Below are positions 50,301 through 59,011 of a stretch of DNA of 64,000 nt, in pieces. Within the stretch, counting starts at the first letter, position 1, and each line of letters opens with the position of its first letter. Source of the stretch: Malachius bipustulatus (Eukaryota > Arthropoda > Insecta > Coleoptera > Melyridae); the NCBI GenBank assembly GCA_910589415.1, contig OU342637.1:26938162-27002161 (forward strand). Reading direction: 5' to 3'. A program made the translations under genes and the position numbers. The notes beneath the pieces were generated by a model. The model was not told the origin of the DNA, made no database searches, and saw only the letters and a list, made by a program, of their open reading frames with translations.

Positions 50301-51795
50301 TCTTCCCAAATACTGGTTTCTTGGACTCTTCTTCACTCGTTTCTTCCTTCTATAGAGTAGCGCTTCTATAGAGTAGTATCTGGAGAGTAGCTTTTCTATC
50401 TAGACGTGCACTTTAACATTGCACGATTGTTTTTTTTATTGGTCCCATTGGTGTTGTGTAGGATTTTAACGGGGAATCTCGTCCACGTCATTAGACGATT
50501 AAGCCTCACTATCCTGAGACCGATCACAGGAGTGATAATCCTCAGGAGTCGTACTACACACTGTCGTGTTTTCAATGATTGAATCGCTTCCAGGACACCT
50601 GAATTTAAGTCACATTTAAGTTTTGGAGAGTTCTTTAATAAGTTTATGTTTAGAATGCTCTCAGCATTTCCAAAGAGAATGAATTTAAATATTTCTCGTG
50701 TATCTCCGATGTCTCTTTATAAGTTATAACTAGACTAAAACACAATGCATGCTAATTGGAGCGTGTAAATCGCATCCCCATTCATTAACCTATGATTGAA
50801 CTACAATGTACGAATATTCAAAGCTTAATTTAATAGTTGATCTTGGTGTGTAGACAATAGTTAAACCTTCACCTATCCCTTCTGTATACACACTGTAGTT
50901 CGGAAAGTATTTGCTCTTCTAATGCAATTAGGTCTTCCTGCAGGAACGGGAGAATTGAGGGGGGATTTGAGAGTGTCTACAGTTGAGCGATATCGTGTTT
51001 CACTTGAGGAACTTGGTTGGTTTGGGTTAAGATTTTTTTTAATAAACCTTTTATTCTTTATTAATTATTTGACACTAAATATATGAGATTACCCCTTTTT
51101 TACAACCCTTCCCCCACAGCTGGGGTAAAAATTAACTAAAAGCTAGGGGGCAACAATTATATATCTTGAGAGAGTGTCTTTAAGTTACAATAAATAGAAA
51201 TTTAATCAACCCTTTTAAATGGCAATCGCAAAAATTTTTTACAATTTTTTTAATTTTATACTCAAATTGATGATAGTTTTACCATTCAAATAAGCTACTT
51301 GATATTTTAGAAGAGATTATGATGTAGACACATCATAGAACAAATTAACGAGATATTCTCTCCTAGATGAGCAACATCCTTTGATGAATCTTATAGCTAA
51401 AAGAGCTTTATTCGTTGACAATCTGCTCGATATTAACTACAACGATAATATTTAACAGAGATGGAGGTGTAGACTTAATGCAAAATTTAGTTTATTGCAC
51501 TTCTTCACCCTTCAGTCATAAGAAATCAATGAGAATAATAATAATAATAATAATAGTGGCAATTTTTTTTGTTTTTCAATTGTTTTTCAACAATCGGATT
51601 GCTGTAATTGATATAATAATTTATTATTATTCAATTTGTTTCATAATAATAGTGGCATCAATAATCATTTATTGATTAAAAGAAATACACATAAGCGATA
51701 ATCTACCATGTGATCTTTAAAAATAAATAATAACATATAAAAGTTGTGCGTATATTTCAAAACTTAACTAAAATAACTAGCAGCCCTTAACTAAA
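44395..51795. other. Gene-free AT-rich stretch
   Basis: No recognisable gene in 7.4 kb. AAT/ATT microsatellites occur at about 45395-45442 and 51536-51556. About 45540-45690 is GC-richer and contains a TTCAGTTATA initiator-like word at 45677. About 49880-50420 is GC-richer but unassigned. ACAGGGCGATCAGGGAAGAA at 49305 looks like the start of another palindromic repeat copy. The frames of 61-93 codons are unsupported. Confidence 0.4.
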
Positions 51796-51804
51796 CCATA
51801 CGAA

Positions 51805-53340
51805 GTTGGGAGGATTTTTTGAGAATTTTTTAAAGTGACGATATGCATTTTTTCGTTACGGTTCTGCTGTTATTTTTTTACGACTCTCACGTTCAAGAGT
51901 TTCTTGTTTTCAATGAAACTCGACTCCAAGGTTTTGTGTAGGAAATTTCATAACAATACGATGTTGGGACGTGATACGTTCACTTTCGAAATTTTCTTAC
52001 GAATTTTTGACAGTGTTGATATGCATTTCTTCGCTATGTCCGAGTTGTTAATTTTTTTAGAAACTTCTCACGTTGAAGAGTCTCTTGTTTTCAATGAAGC
52101 TCGGCTCCGCGGTATTGTATAGGAAATTTCATGGCGATACGATGTTGGGAGATTTTTTTTTGAATTTTTGAAAGTGCCAATATGCATTTCTTCGTTACTA
52201 TTGAGTTGTTAATTTTTTTCAAGGTTTCTCATGAACGGTGCGATTGAGGGTTACTCGAGTTTGGGAGAATATTTGGCGAAGTTTCAAAAGTGACGATATG
52301 CTTTTCGTCGGTACTATTGAAATAGAAATTGTCCATTTTTTAAGGCTTCACAAGGACGGTGCTTCCAGGGGTGACTGGTGTTCAATGAAGCTCATCTCGA
52401 GGTACATGTATAGGAAATTTTATAGTGATCCAAGGTTGGGAGGATTTCCTGCGAATTATTAAAAGTGATGAAAAGCATTTCCTCGATACGGCCGTTGAAA
52501 TAGAAGTTGTTAATTTTTTTTCACTATCACCCAATGATGCTGCTGTCAGAGGCTACTGGTATTCAACTAAGCTCACCTCGAGGTATACGCGAAGGAAATT
52601 TTATGGTCATAAGAGGTTAGTGTGATTTTTCTCGAATTTTCAAAGATATTTCAATATGTATTTCCTCAGTACGGCTGTAGAAATAGAAAATGTTAATTTT
52701 TTTTCATGGCTTCACGAGGACGGTGCCGTCAGCGATGACTGGTATTCAATGAAGCTCATCTCGAATACATGGGTAGGATATTTTATGCTAATCCAAGTGT
52801 GGGAGAATTTTTTGCGAATCAATAAATGTGATGATAAGCATTTCCTCGATACGGCCGTTGAAATAGAAGTTGTTATTTTTTTTCACGACTACCCAAAGGT
52901 GGTATGGCCAGGGATTACTCGTATTGAATTACTGTTACTCTTATTGAAGCTCACCCCGAGGTTAATGTAAAAGAAATTTTACTGTGATACGAGGTTGACA
53001 GGTTTCTTTGGGAATTTTTAAATGTGACGATATGTATTTCCTCAGTACAACTGTTAAAATAGAAATTGTTAAATTTTTCACGGCTTCTCAAAGATGTTGC
53101 AGCCAGGAGTGACTAGTAATCTGGTGACTGAAGCTCATCTCGAGGTACACGTGCAGAAAATTTTATATTGACCCAAGTTTGGGAGGATTTTTTGCGAATT
53201 ATTGAATATAATGATATGGATTTCCTCGATACGGCTGTTGAAATAGAAGTTGTTAAGTTTTTCTCGATTGCACAAGGACAACGCGGCCATGGGTGTCTGC
53301 TAGTCAATGAAGATGATCTCGAGGTACATTTGTAGGTAAT
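51805..53340. repeat. ~180-bp satellite, left part (about eight units)
   Basis: The landmark ATGCATTTCCTCG (and variants) recurs at about 51842, 52021, 52182, 52298, 52473, 52656, 52836, 53032 and 53216. The spacings are about 180, 161, 116, 175, 183, 180, 196 and 184 bp. Units share GTTGGGAGGATTTTTTGCGA, ATACGGCCGTTGAAATAGAA, GTTGTTAATTTTTT and CTCGAGGTACATG. Many units stay open in one frame and encode a repeating motif (AVEIEVVNFFS..., GDWYSMKLISRY, RRKFY), which accounts for the 66-104 codon frames here. The last unit is cut by the DIRS insertion at 53338. Confidence 0.92.
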
Positions 53341-53486
53341 TATAAGCCGCCCCGCCCTCATGATCACTGACATGTAGTAGCTCCCTCTGACGCGCTAAAC
53401 CCGCTTATTTAAAGATTCAAATTTGGCGCTCTAGTACACCTCGTCCATTCCCCACCCTCTCATGTATCTATGGTCGCCATGTCATT
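53338..53486. repeat. DIRS left inverted terminal repeat
   Basis: About 149 bp, starting AATTATAAGCCGCCCCGCCC and ending GGTCGCCATGTCATT. It is the inverted counterpart of 58820-58969, with only a few differences (for example TTATAATT against ATATAATT at the outer edge). It presumably carries the promoter as well. It contains TCAGTC/TCATTCC-like words but no clear TATA box. Confidence 0.92.
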
Positions 53487-53695
53487 GCTCTTTTAGCGCG
53501 CGTTAGATTCGCTCACGTTTATCAAAAACGTATAATTTATAGAGAATATAATCGTGCAAAAGCTCTTAATAATGGGTAAACATAATAAAAAACGACGCCG
53601 ATCATCGTCCACTAGCTCTAGTTCATCGTCCTCATCGGATGATGTCAAGAAACAAATAAAAAAGCTCAAGAAAATCCTTGACAAAAGGATCATAC

Positions 53696-53718
53696 CATAG
53701 ACCTAGAATATAATGGAC
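53696..53718. repeat. Left terminal inverted repeat of the P-type element
   Basis: Twenty-three bases starting CATAGACCTAGAATATAATG, perfectly complementary in reverse to 54478-54500. Immediately outside is the target duplication GATCATAC. Confidence 0.95.
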
Positions 53719-54063
53719 GAACCTTTGAGACTAAAATTTGTTGCCAACCAAAGTTAGGCAACCATACATACAAGTAAGGGCAAAGCGACGAATTCAATTC
53801 AACAAAACAAATTCAAACAAAGAACAATCAAAAATTCCGCATTCTTGGTGTTTTTTGAGTGATAGAACAATAATAATTATTAATTTTAATATTATTATCT
53901 GACATTAGTATAAATAAATAAATATTTATTATTGGCCTTGTATGGAAATTGTAGGTGTATAACAAATAGATCTGATTTTAATATCCATACTGGTTAAAAG
54001 CATATTAATATTTACTTTAAATATCTTCTCTGTGGATTTAAAATTTAATATTAATAATGGACC

Positions 54064-54128
54064 ATGTCTTGTGCAGCTTATAATTGTGTAAATCGTGTAT
54101 CAAAATTAACAGATATATATTTTCATAG
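54064..54128 (+). pseudogene. THAP-domain first exon (transposase remnant)
   Basis: The ATG at 54064 opens MSCAAYNCVNRVSKLTDIYF followed by H, then AG|GTAAGT at 54128-54129, a strong splice donor. M-x-C-x4-C near the N-terminus with a following x-F-H is the start of a C2CH THAP zinc finger, the DNA-binding domain of P-element transposase. The rest of the finger (a later Cys-x2-His and the AVPTF-like tail) is not found downstream, so the gene is reduced to this piece. The fit with an 8-bp target duplication makes the assignment stronger than the short length alone would. Confidence 0.75.
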
Positions 54129-54341
54129 GTAAGTGAAACATTTTATCTCTGTAATTGTAATAAATAGTTATTCTATTAGAATTACACCATATAAAAACAA
54201 ATAATAAAGTCGTGTTATTATAATTTTTATGCATTCATTTTCTTATTCTTTAAAAATAACCATGTTCTTCCTATAAAATACCTATGTGTAATAAAAACAA
54301 AAAATTTGAATTTCGTATTATGTCTTCATATATTATTTAGT

Positions 54342-54430
54342 AGTAGTTTTTGCCCTTACAAGAAATGTTGGTTGCCTACCTTACACAATAAGGTAGGCAA
54401 CCAGCATTTCTTGTAAGGGCAAAAACTACT
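54342..54430. repeat. 42-bp near-perfect hairpin inside the P-type element
   Basis: The left arm (54342-54383, starting AGTAGTTTTTGCCCTTACAA) and right arm (54389-54430) are complementary at 41 of 42 positions, around the loop CACAA. The single mismatch is ATGTTGG against CCAGCAT. The GGTTGCC words also echo the left subterminal region (about 53747-53757). Confidence 0.95.
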
Positions 54431-54477
54431 CTTACACTGGCAACAAACTTAGTACAGTAAAGCATTGACAACTATCA

Positions 54478-54500
54478 GTCCATTATATTCTAGGTCTATG
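54478..54500. repeat. Right terminal inverted repeat of the P-type element
   Basis: Ends ...TATATTCTAGGTCTATG, the exact reverse complement of the left 23-bp repeat, followed by the second GATCATAC copy (54501-54508). Confidence 0.95.
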
Positions 54501-54604
54501 GATCATACGAAAACAAAATCGTAAGGAAACTTTGAATCAGGAAGATCGGATTCCTTCAAATAATCCTCCACAGGAAAATGAGAACTCCTCACATGAGTGG
54601 GCAA

Positions 54605-54828
54605 GTAAGTAAATCCGTCCAACCAAATTAATTATTTTAGGACAAGATAAGGAGCATGTCAGATCTAACCTCAGATTCACTACACCTCTCTTTTATAATA
54701 TACATACCTACCTAGATACTGTTTTAGGCAATCTGCCTATTACACAAGAACTATCAGTTCTTGACTGTCGTGAGTAATAAAAGAGGTTCAAGATTTGCAT
54801 TCACAAATTAAGGAATTCTTCCTTACAG
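54605..54828 (+). other. Predicted intron in the DIRS gag
   Basis: The donor A|GTAAGT follows the codon GCA at 54604. The acceptor TTCCTTACAG ends at 54828. Joining the exons preserves the frame (HEWA-S-VSHSSMNDE). The unspliced reading meets stops at once (GTAAGTAA), and exon 2 has no upstream ATG. A branch point is not pinned down, and earlier TTTTAG acceptors (54642, 54726) are possible alternatives. Confidence 0.6.
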
Positions 54829-55699
54829 GTGTCTCACATTCAAGTATGAATGATGAAGTGGATGACAACGTACCGGATTTGGATGAAAATACATTAAAAA
54901 TCTTGGGCTATGATAAGATTGCTTCCAATCAACCAGCAGGAGGTCAAATACACAACCAAATAGCTGAGGTCTGGAATAATATTCTGCAATCTGGATTGTC
55001 ATCTGAGGACCGCCTTCAACTTATATCCAAATACCCAATTTTCTCTAACTGCACCTTACTGGAGGCACCCAAATTAAATATTGAAGTAAAGAGGTCTCTA
55101 TCAGAGGCGTCCATTGCAAGGGATTTACGAATTTCCTCTGTACAAAACGAAATTGGTGCAGGTATGTCAGCCCTTGGAGACGTCTTACAAATTCTTCTAT
55201 CAGGAGATAAATTGAACGACACTTCAACGCTAATCATGGAAAAGGTCAGTGACGCTGCCCGAATTTTTGCAGACATTCATTTTGTCCAATCTCAGTCAAG
55301 AAGAGCTGTGATGAAAGGTGCCCTTAATAAAAAACTTTCTGATACTCTGTCAGAAGTGTCAGTTGATGGCTGGCTGTTTGGTCAGAACTTGCCGGAACGA
55401 ATAAAGGCTGCCAAAGCCCTGGATAAGACATCTGAAGAATTGAAAGTGCAGGTTGCATCAAAGCTTCGGGCTGAAAAAACTACCTCGAGTAATAAATTTC
55501 ATTTAAACTACAGAGGTCTACCTCGTCAAACTCAAAAGCATGCTCGTCAAGGTGGACCCAAACTACAGAAGGCTTATTACCAGAAGCCGAAATCGAGCAG
55601 TCAACAACATCAATCCAGATCGAATATCCAAGTACCTCAACCCAAATACAAGCAGGTGGAAACCCACCGACTCCGACCTCATTAAATAAGGCAGGTAGA

Positions 55700-57559
55700 T
55701 TGTTATTTTTTATCAAAAAATGGACAACAATTACAACCAATCCTGTAATACTTTCTTGGATTCGGGGCTATGAGCTCCCATTTGTAAGAAAGGTGTCTCA
55801 GTTCAACACTCCTATTAGATCTTGGTCAGCCAATGATCTCCAAGTAATTGCTGAAAGCATTCATAAACTAAGAGCTTGTGGGGCAATTACTCCGTGTAAT
55901 TATTCTAGGGGTCAGTTTCTGTCCCCGATATTCTTAGTACCTAAACGAGACGGCTCTCAGAGATTTATCTTAAATCTTAAAAGTTTAAATAGGTTTCTTC
56001 AGCCGGAGCATTTTAAATTAGAAGACCGATCCACAGTCACAAGTTTGATGCAGCCTAATTGCTTTATGGCAACAGTCGACCTCCAGGATGCATATTTTAT
56101 GATCCCAATTTCGGAGTCATTCAGAAAATATTTACGCTTCACGTTCACTAAAGTCTTATATGAGTTTACCTGTCTGCCCTTTGGGTTATCAACAGCCCCA
56201 TATGTGTTCACCAAAATCATGAAAGCAGCTGTCGCCTCTCTTAGAGCAAAAGGCTTCATTTCGGTGGTTTACCTTGATGATTTTTGGCTAATGGGGAAGT
56301 CTTTCGAAGACTGTTTAAAAAATGTTCAAGAAACTGTCAAGCTACTTCGACAGTTGGGATTCATTATTAATGAAGAGAAAAGCAATTTAGTGCCTAGTCA
56401 GACTTGTACATTTTTGGGTTTTATTTTCAATTCAAAAACAATGACATTGTCATTACCACTGGATAAGCAAAGACGATTAGAGCTTCTACTGTCTTCATTT
56501 ATGTCAAAAGAACACTGTAAAATTCGAGACTTTGCCAGATTAATAGGCATATTGTGTTCCATTTGTCCAGCCACACGATATGGCTGGGTATATACCAAAA
56601 GACTGGAACGTGCAAAATTTCTTGCACTAAGAGGTCATAGAAACTGCAATTCTTGCATGCTCATCTCAAAAGAGGTGATAGAGGATCTAATGTGGTGGAA
56701 AAACAACATAAAAGATACATTTAATCCTATTAGGAGGTTTCATTTTAAAAGAATAATTTTTACAGATGCATCCACCACAGGGTGGGGCGCAGTCTGTAAC
56801 AAACAGCGAGCCAATGGTCACTGGAGTGAGACTGAAAGACAACAACATATAAATAGTTTGGAATTAATGGCTATACTATTCGGGCTAAAATGTTTTGCAG
56901 GAACAGATTCTAACTGTGAGATTCTTCTACGAGTCGACAACACATGTGCCATTTCATATGTAAACAAAAAAGGAGGGGTACAGTTTTCCAGGTTAGACAA
57001 TATTTGTCGTGAAATATGGCAGTTTTGCGAAAATCGCAATATTTTCATGTACGCTTCATATATTAAGTCGTCAGAAAATAAAGAGGCAGATGAAGAATCA
57101 AGGAGACCAAGTTCTGAAACAGAATGGTCACTATCTAATGAAGCTTTCCTAAAAATCATTGACTCTTTTGGTCTCCCAGAAGTTGATCTTTTTGCCTCTA
57201 GACTTAATAAAAAATGTAACCAATTTATTTCATGGAAACGAGATCCAGAAGCTCTTACGATTGATGCATTCACAATTAACTGGGAAGACATCTTTTTCTA
57301 TGCTTTTCCCCCGTTTATCATAATTGCAAAAGCATTGCAGAAAATATCTTTAGATAATGCTGAAGGTATCATGGTTGTTCCAATGTGGGACACACAACCA
57401 TGGTATCCGGTTTTTATGTCCATGTTAACTCAGCCTCCAATTATTTTGTCACCACATAAAAACTTATTAACGTATTCCAACAGGACTCACCCCCTCTGGC
57501 AGAAGATTACCCTGGTGGCAGGGACTTTGTCCGGCAAGCTTTTGTCAACAAAGGAATAA
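55700..57559 (+). CDS. DIRS reverse transcriptase / RNase H polyprotein
   Basis: An intact frame of about 619 codons. It is already open upstream of 55700 and overlaps gag in the -1 frame, with no early ATG, so it is probably reached by frameshifting or re-initiation. Residue numbers count from 55700. RT: first catalytic Asp in VDLQDAY (127), FGLSTAP (161-167), YLDD (191-194). RNase H: Asp in FTDAST (356), Glu in NSLELM (388), Asp in RVDNT (413), Asp in KEADEESR (464). A further C-terminal segment (about 474-600) includes PEVDLFASR, SWKRDPEA and MVVPMWDTQPWYP. This segment is characteristic of DIRS elements; its function is not known to me. The protein would copy element RNA into DNA. All active-site residues are present. 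Confidence 0.93.
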   Translation: MLFFIKKWTTITTNPVILSWIRGYELPFVRKVSQFNTPIRSWSANDLQVIAESIHKLRACGAITPCNYSRGQFLSPIFLVPKRDGSQRFILNLKSLNRFLQPEHFKLEDRSTVTSLMQPNCFMATVDLQDAYFMIPISESFRKYLRFTFTKVLYEFTCLPFGLSTAPYVFTKIMKAAVASLRAKGFISVVYLDDFWLMGKSFEDCLKNVQETVKLLRQLGFIINEEKSNLVPSQTCTFLGFIFNSKTMTLSLPLDKQRRLELLLSSFMSKEHCKIRDFARLIGILCSICPATRYGWVYTKRLERAKFLALRGHRNCNSCMLISKEVIEDLMWWKNNIKDTFNPIRRFHFKRIIFTDASTTGWGAVCNKQRANGHWSETERQQHINSLELMAILFGLKCFAGTDSNCEILLRVDNTCAISYVNKKGGVQFSRLDNICREIWQFCENRNIFMYASYIKSSENKEADEESRRPSSETEWSLSNEAFLKIIDSFGLPEVDLFASRLNKKCNQFISWKRDPEALTIDAFTINWEDIFFYAFPPFIIIAKALQKISLDNAEGIMVVPMWDTQPWYPVFMSMLTQPPIILSPHKNLLTYSNRTHPLWQKITLVAGTLSGKLLSTKE

Positions 57560-58476
57560 CTCCAGATTCATTAGAGATTTTTGTTTCGTCTGTCACAGAA
57601 TCCACCCTAAATCAGTACAACTCTACATGGAAGAAATGGTGGCAATTCTGTAGAGAGGACAATCTGGATCCGCTTGACCAACCCATACCCATTATCTTAC
57701 AATTTCTCACAGTTTTATTCAAGGAGGCAGCTTCGTCCAATACCATTAACACCGCCAGATCTGCGTTAGCATTAATAATGCCAACTAACATAGGGAGCGA
57801 CAGGACAGTAAAAAGGTTCTGCAAAGGAGTTTTCAATCTTAGGCCATCAGCCCCTAAGTATGACACGACTCGGGACCCAACTCGGGTTCTTTCATATCTG
57901 TCGAATCTGTTTCCAAATGAAGAAATATCTCTGGAGCAGCTTACGTTAAAGACCATAACACTTTTAGCACTGGTGACTGCCCAACGAATGCAAACGTTCT
58001 CACTCATTGAAATTGAAAACATAGACCAAAACAAAGATGGACTTGAAATTAAAATTCCTCTCCGTATTAAGACTACCAGGAGGGGCAACCTACAACCAGC
58101 CCTAAACTTACCATTCTTTAACGACAAGCCATCTATCTGTGCAGCGTCGGCCTTACTCTGTTACTTATCTAGAACGCAGCCAATAAGACAGAGCTCAAAA
58201 CTCTTCATAAGCTTCCAAAAACCCCATAAAGTAACGTCAACCCAGACGTTAAGCAGATGGGTTAAAACGGTACTAGAAAGAAGTGGGATAGACACCCATA
58301 CTTTCTCAGCTCACAGTACAAGGCATGCAGCAGTGTCATCTGCTGGTCGTAAGGGGGTACGATTGGATGTTATACGTAGTTCAGCAGGTTGGTCTAAAGA
58401 ATCACAGGTATTCGCTAAGTTCTATAATAGACCACTGGACCAAAAAGCTGTGTTTGCTAAGGCAATTTTGAGTTGA
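57460..58476 (+). CDS. DIRS tyrosine recombinase
   Basis: The frame is open from just after a stop at 57457-57459, overlaps the RT ORF by about 100 bases in the -1 frame, and has no ATG before 57778, so translation probably follows from the RT frame. Counting from 57778, catalytic residues are Arg70 (VTAQRMQ), the HxxR box His179/Arg182 (SAHSTRHA), Trp205 (AGWS) and the nucleophile Tyr216 (FYNRP). The upstream part (about 57580-57777, with STWKKWWQFCRED) is the core-binding domain. The enzyme would recombine the circular DNA intermediate into a target, without target duplication, in line with the undisturbed junctions here. It is the standard DIRS integrase substitute. No damage is seen. Confidence 0.92.
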   Translation, partial: KLINVFQQDSPPLAEDYPGGRDFVRQAFVNKGITPDSLEIFVSSVTESTLNQYNSTWKKWWQFCREDNLDPLDQPIPIILQFLTVLFKEAASSNTINTARSALALIMPTNIGSDRTVKRFCKGVFNLRPSAPKYDTTRDPTRVLSYLSNLFPNEEISLEQLTLKTITLLALVTAQRMQTFSLIEIENIDQNKDGLEIKIPLRIKTTRRGNLQPALNLPFFNDKPSICAASALLCYLSRTQPIRQSSKLFISFQKPHKVTSTQTLSRWVKTVLERSGIDTHTFSAHSTRHAAVSSAGRKGVRLDVIRSSAGWSKESQVFAKFYNRPLDQKAVFAKAILS

Positions 58477-58640
58477 TTTATAATTTGATTAAATTAATAG
58501 GTCTGAAGTTTATATAATTTCGTCATATCAGGCTGTTGGAGTATTACTCCAACATTATGTTGAAAACTTAAGTTACGTTTCCTGTAATGACAATAAATTC
58601 ACTGATATTCCACAGGTCTCGTTGCAATTCTTTAAACATC

Positions 58641-58752
58641 TACATGTCAGTGATCATGAGGGCGGGGCGGCTTATAATTACTAGATTAAACGAACTTACC
58701 TTAAGTGAAGTTCAATCTTAATTATATGCCGCCCCGCCTGAAATGATCACTC
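58641..58752. repeat. DIRS internal complementary region
   Basis: The left half (about 58640-58679) is the reverse complement of the left outer end (AATTATAAGCCGCCCCGCCC...). The right half, from ACTAGATTAAACGAACTTAC on, is the reverse complement of the right outer end (58953-59011). They share one AAT/ATT at the join, so this region spells the circle junction of the two termini in inverse orientation. In DIRS-1 such a region lets the ends be completed during replication. A short mismatch follows at CTGAAATGATCAC. Confidence 0.92.
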
Positions 58753-58819
58753 CCACCCTTAATCCCACCCGGATCATTCATTACCATTTGAGGGTTGCAA
58801 CTCGAAAATCTTTAAATAT

Positions 58820-59011
58820 AATGACATGGCGACCATAGATACATGAGAGGGTGGGGAATGGACGAGGTGTACTAGAGCGCCAAATTTAAATCTTTAAATA
58901 AGCAGGTTTAGCGCGTCAGAGGGAGCTACTACATGTCAGTGATCATGAGGGCGGGGCGGCATATAATTAAGATTGAACTTCACTTAAGGTAAGTTCGTTT
59001 AATCTAGTAAT
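58820..59011. repeat. DIRS right inverted terminal repeat with unique extension
   Basis: 58820-58969 mirrors the left repeat. A further ~42 bases (AAGATTGAACTTCACTTAAG through CTAGTAAT) are found only here and in inverse form in the internal complementary region. Unequal terminal repeats of this kind are typical of DIRS elements. Confidence 0.92.

Larger units (their letters stand above)
53696..54500 (+). mobile_element. Non-autonomous P-type (THAP) DNA transposon
   Basis: About 805 bp bounded by perfect 23-bp terminal inverted repeats (CATAGACCTAGAATATAATG... on the left, answered on the right), and by an 8-bp target duplication GATCATAC (53688-53695 and 54501-54508). CA..TG ends and an 8-bp duplication fit the P superfamily. 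The only coding remnant is a short THAP-like first exon (54064-54128); the transposase body is deleted. A near-perfect hairpin lies at 54342-54430. Because it lies inside the DIRS gag exon, it inserted after the DIRS element did. It would depend on a transposase supplied from elsewhere. Confidence 0.9.
53572..55685 (+). pseudogene. DIRS gag-like ORF1, split by a P-type insertion and an intron
   Basis: The ATG at 53572 opens a basic, serine-rich N-terminus (MGKHNKKRRRSS, then an Ser run) and a Lys-rich helix, KKQIKKLKKILDKRII. The P-type element interrupts it at 53695. Removing that element with one GATCATAC copy keeps the frame (KRII-RKQNRKETLNQEDR). The exon ends at 54604 before GTAAGT, and a probable intron runs to CCTTACAG at 54828. 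The frame then continues as VSHSSMNDEVDDNVPDLDEN to the stop at 55685. The body holds the conserved-looking helical part ending in a Gln/Lys-rich tail (about 55480-55680). Gag proteins package the element RNA. No zinc knuckle is seen. The exon 2 frame has no early ATG, which supports splicing. Confidence 0.8.
53338..59011 (+). mobile_element. DIRS-type tyrosine-recombinase retrotransposon, near complete
   Basis: A 5.67 kb element with the full DIRS layout: an inverted terminal repeat at each end, a gag-like ORF, an RT/RNase H ORF, a tyrosine recombinase ORF and an internal complementary region before the right repeat. There is no poly(A) tail, LTR or integrase. Both edges abut AAT, and the outside sequences join to restore a satellite monomer (GTAGGT-AAT-TTTATGCTAATCC), so integration made no target duplication. 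That is what recombinase-driven integration of a circle predicts. RT and recombinase frames are undamaged, but the gag exon holds a P-type insertion (53696-54500). The copy is therefore young but probably not autonomous. Confidence 0.93.

Noticed and set aside
52238..52970. Separate small genes in the satellite (74, 66 and 104 codons)
   Set aside because: All are translations of the same tandem unit. They start and stop at unit variants, so they were treated as one repeat.
53113..53373. A minus-strand gene across the DIRS left edge
   Set aside because: It spans the satellite/DIRS junction, so it would have been created by the insertion; it is the antisense of the repeat.
56818..57291. A 157-codon minus-strand protein
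   Set aside because: Antisense shadow of the DIRS RT/RNase H frame.
57612..58127. A 171-codon minus-strand protein
   Set aside because: Antisense shadow of the DIRS recombinase frame.
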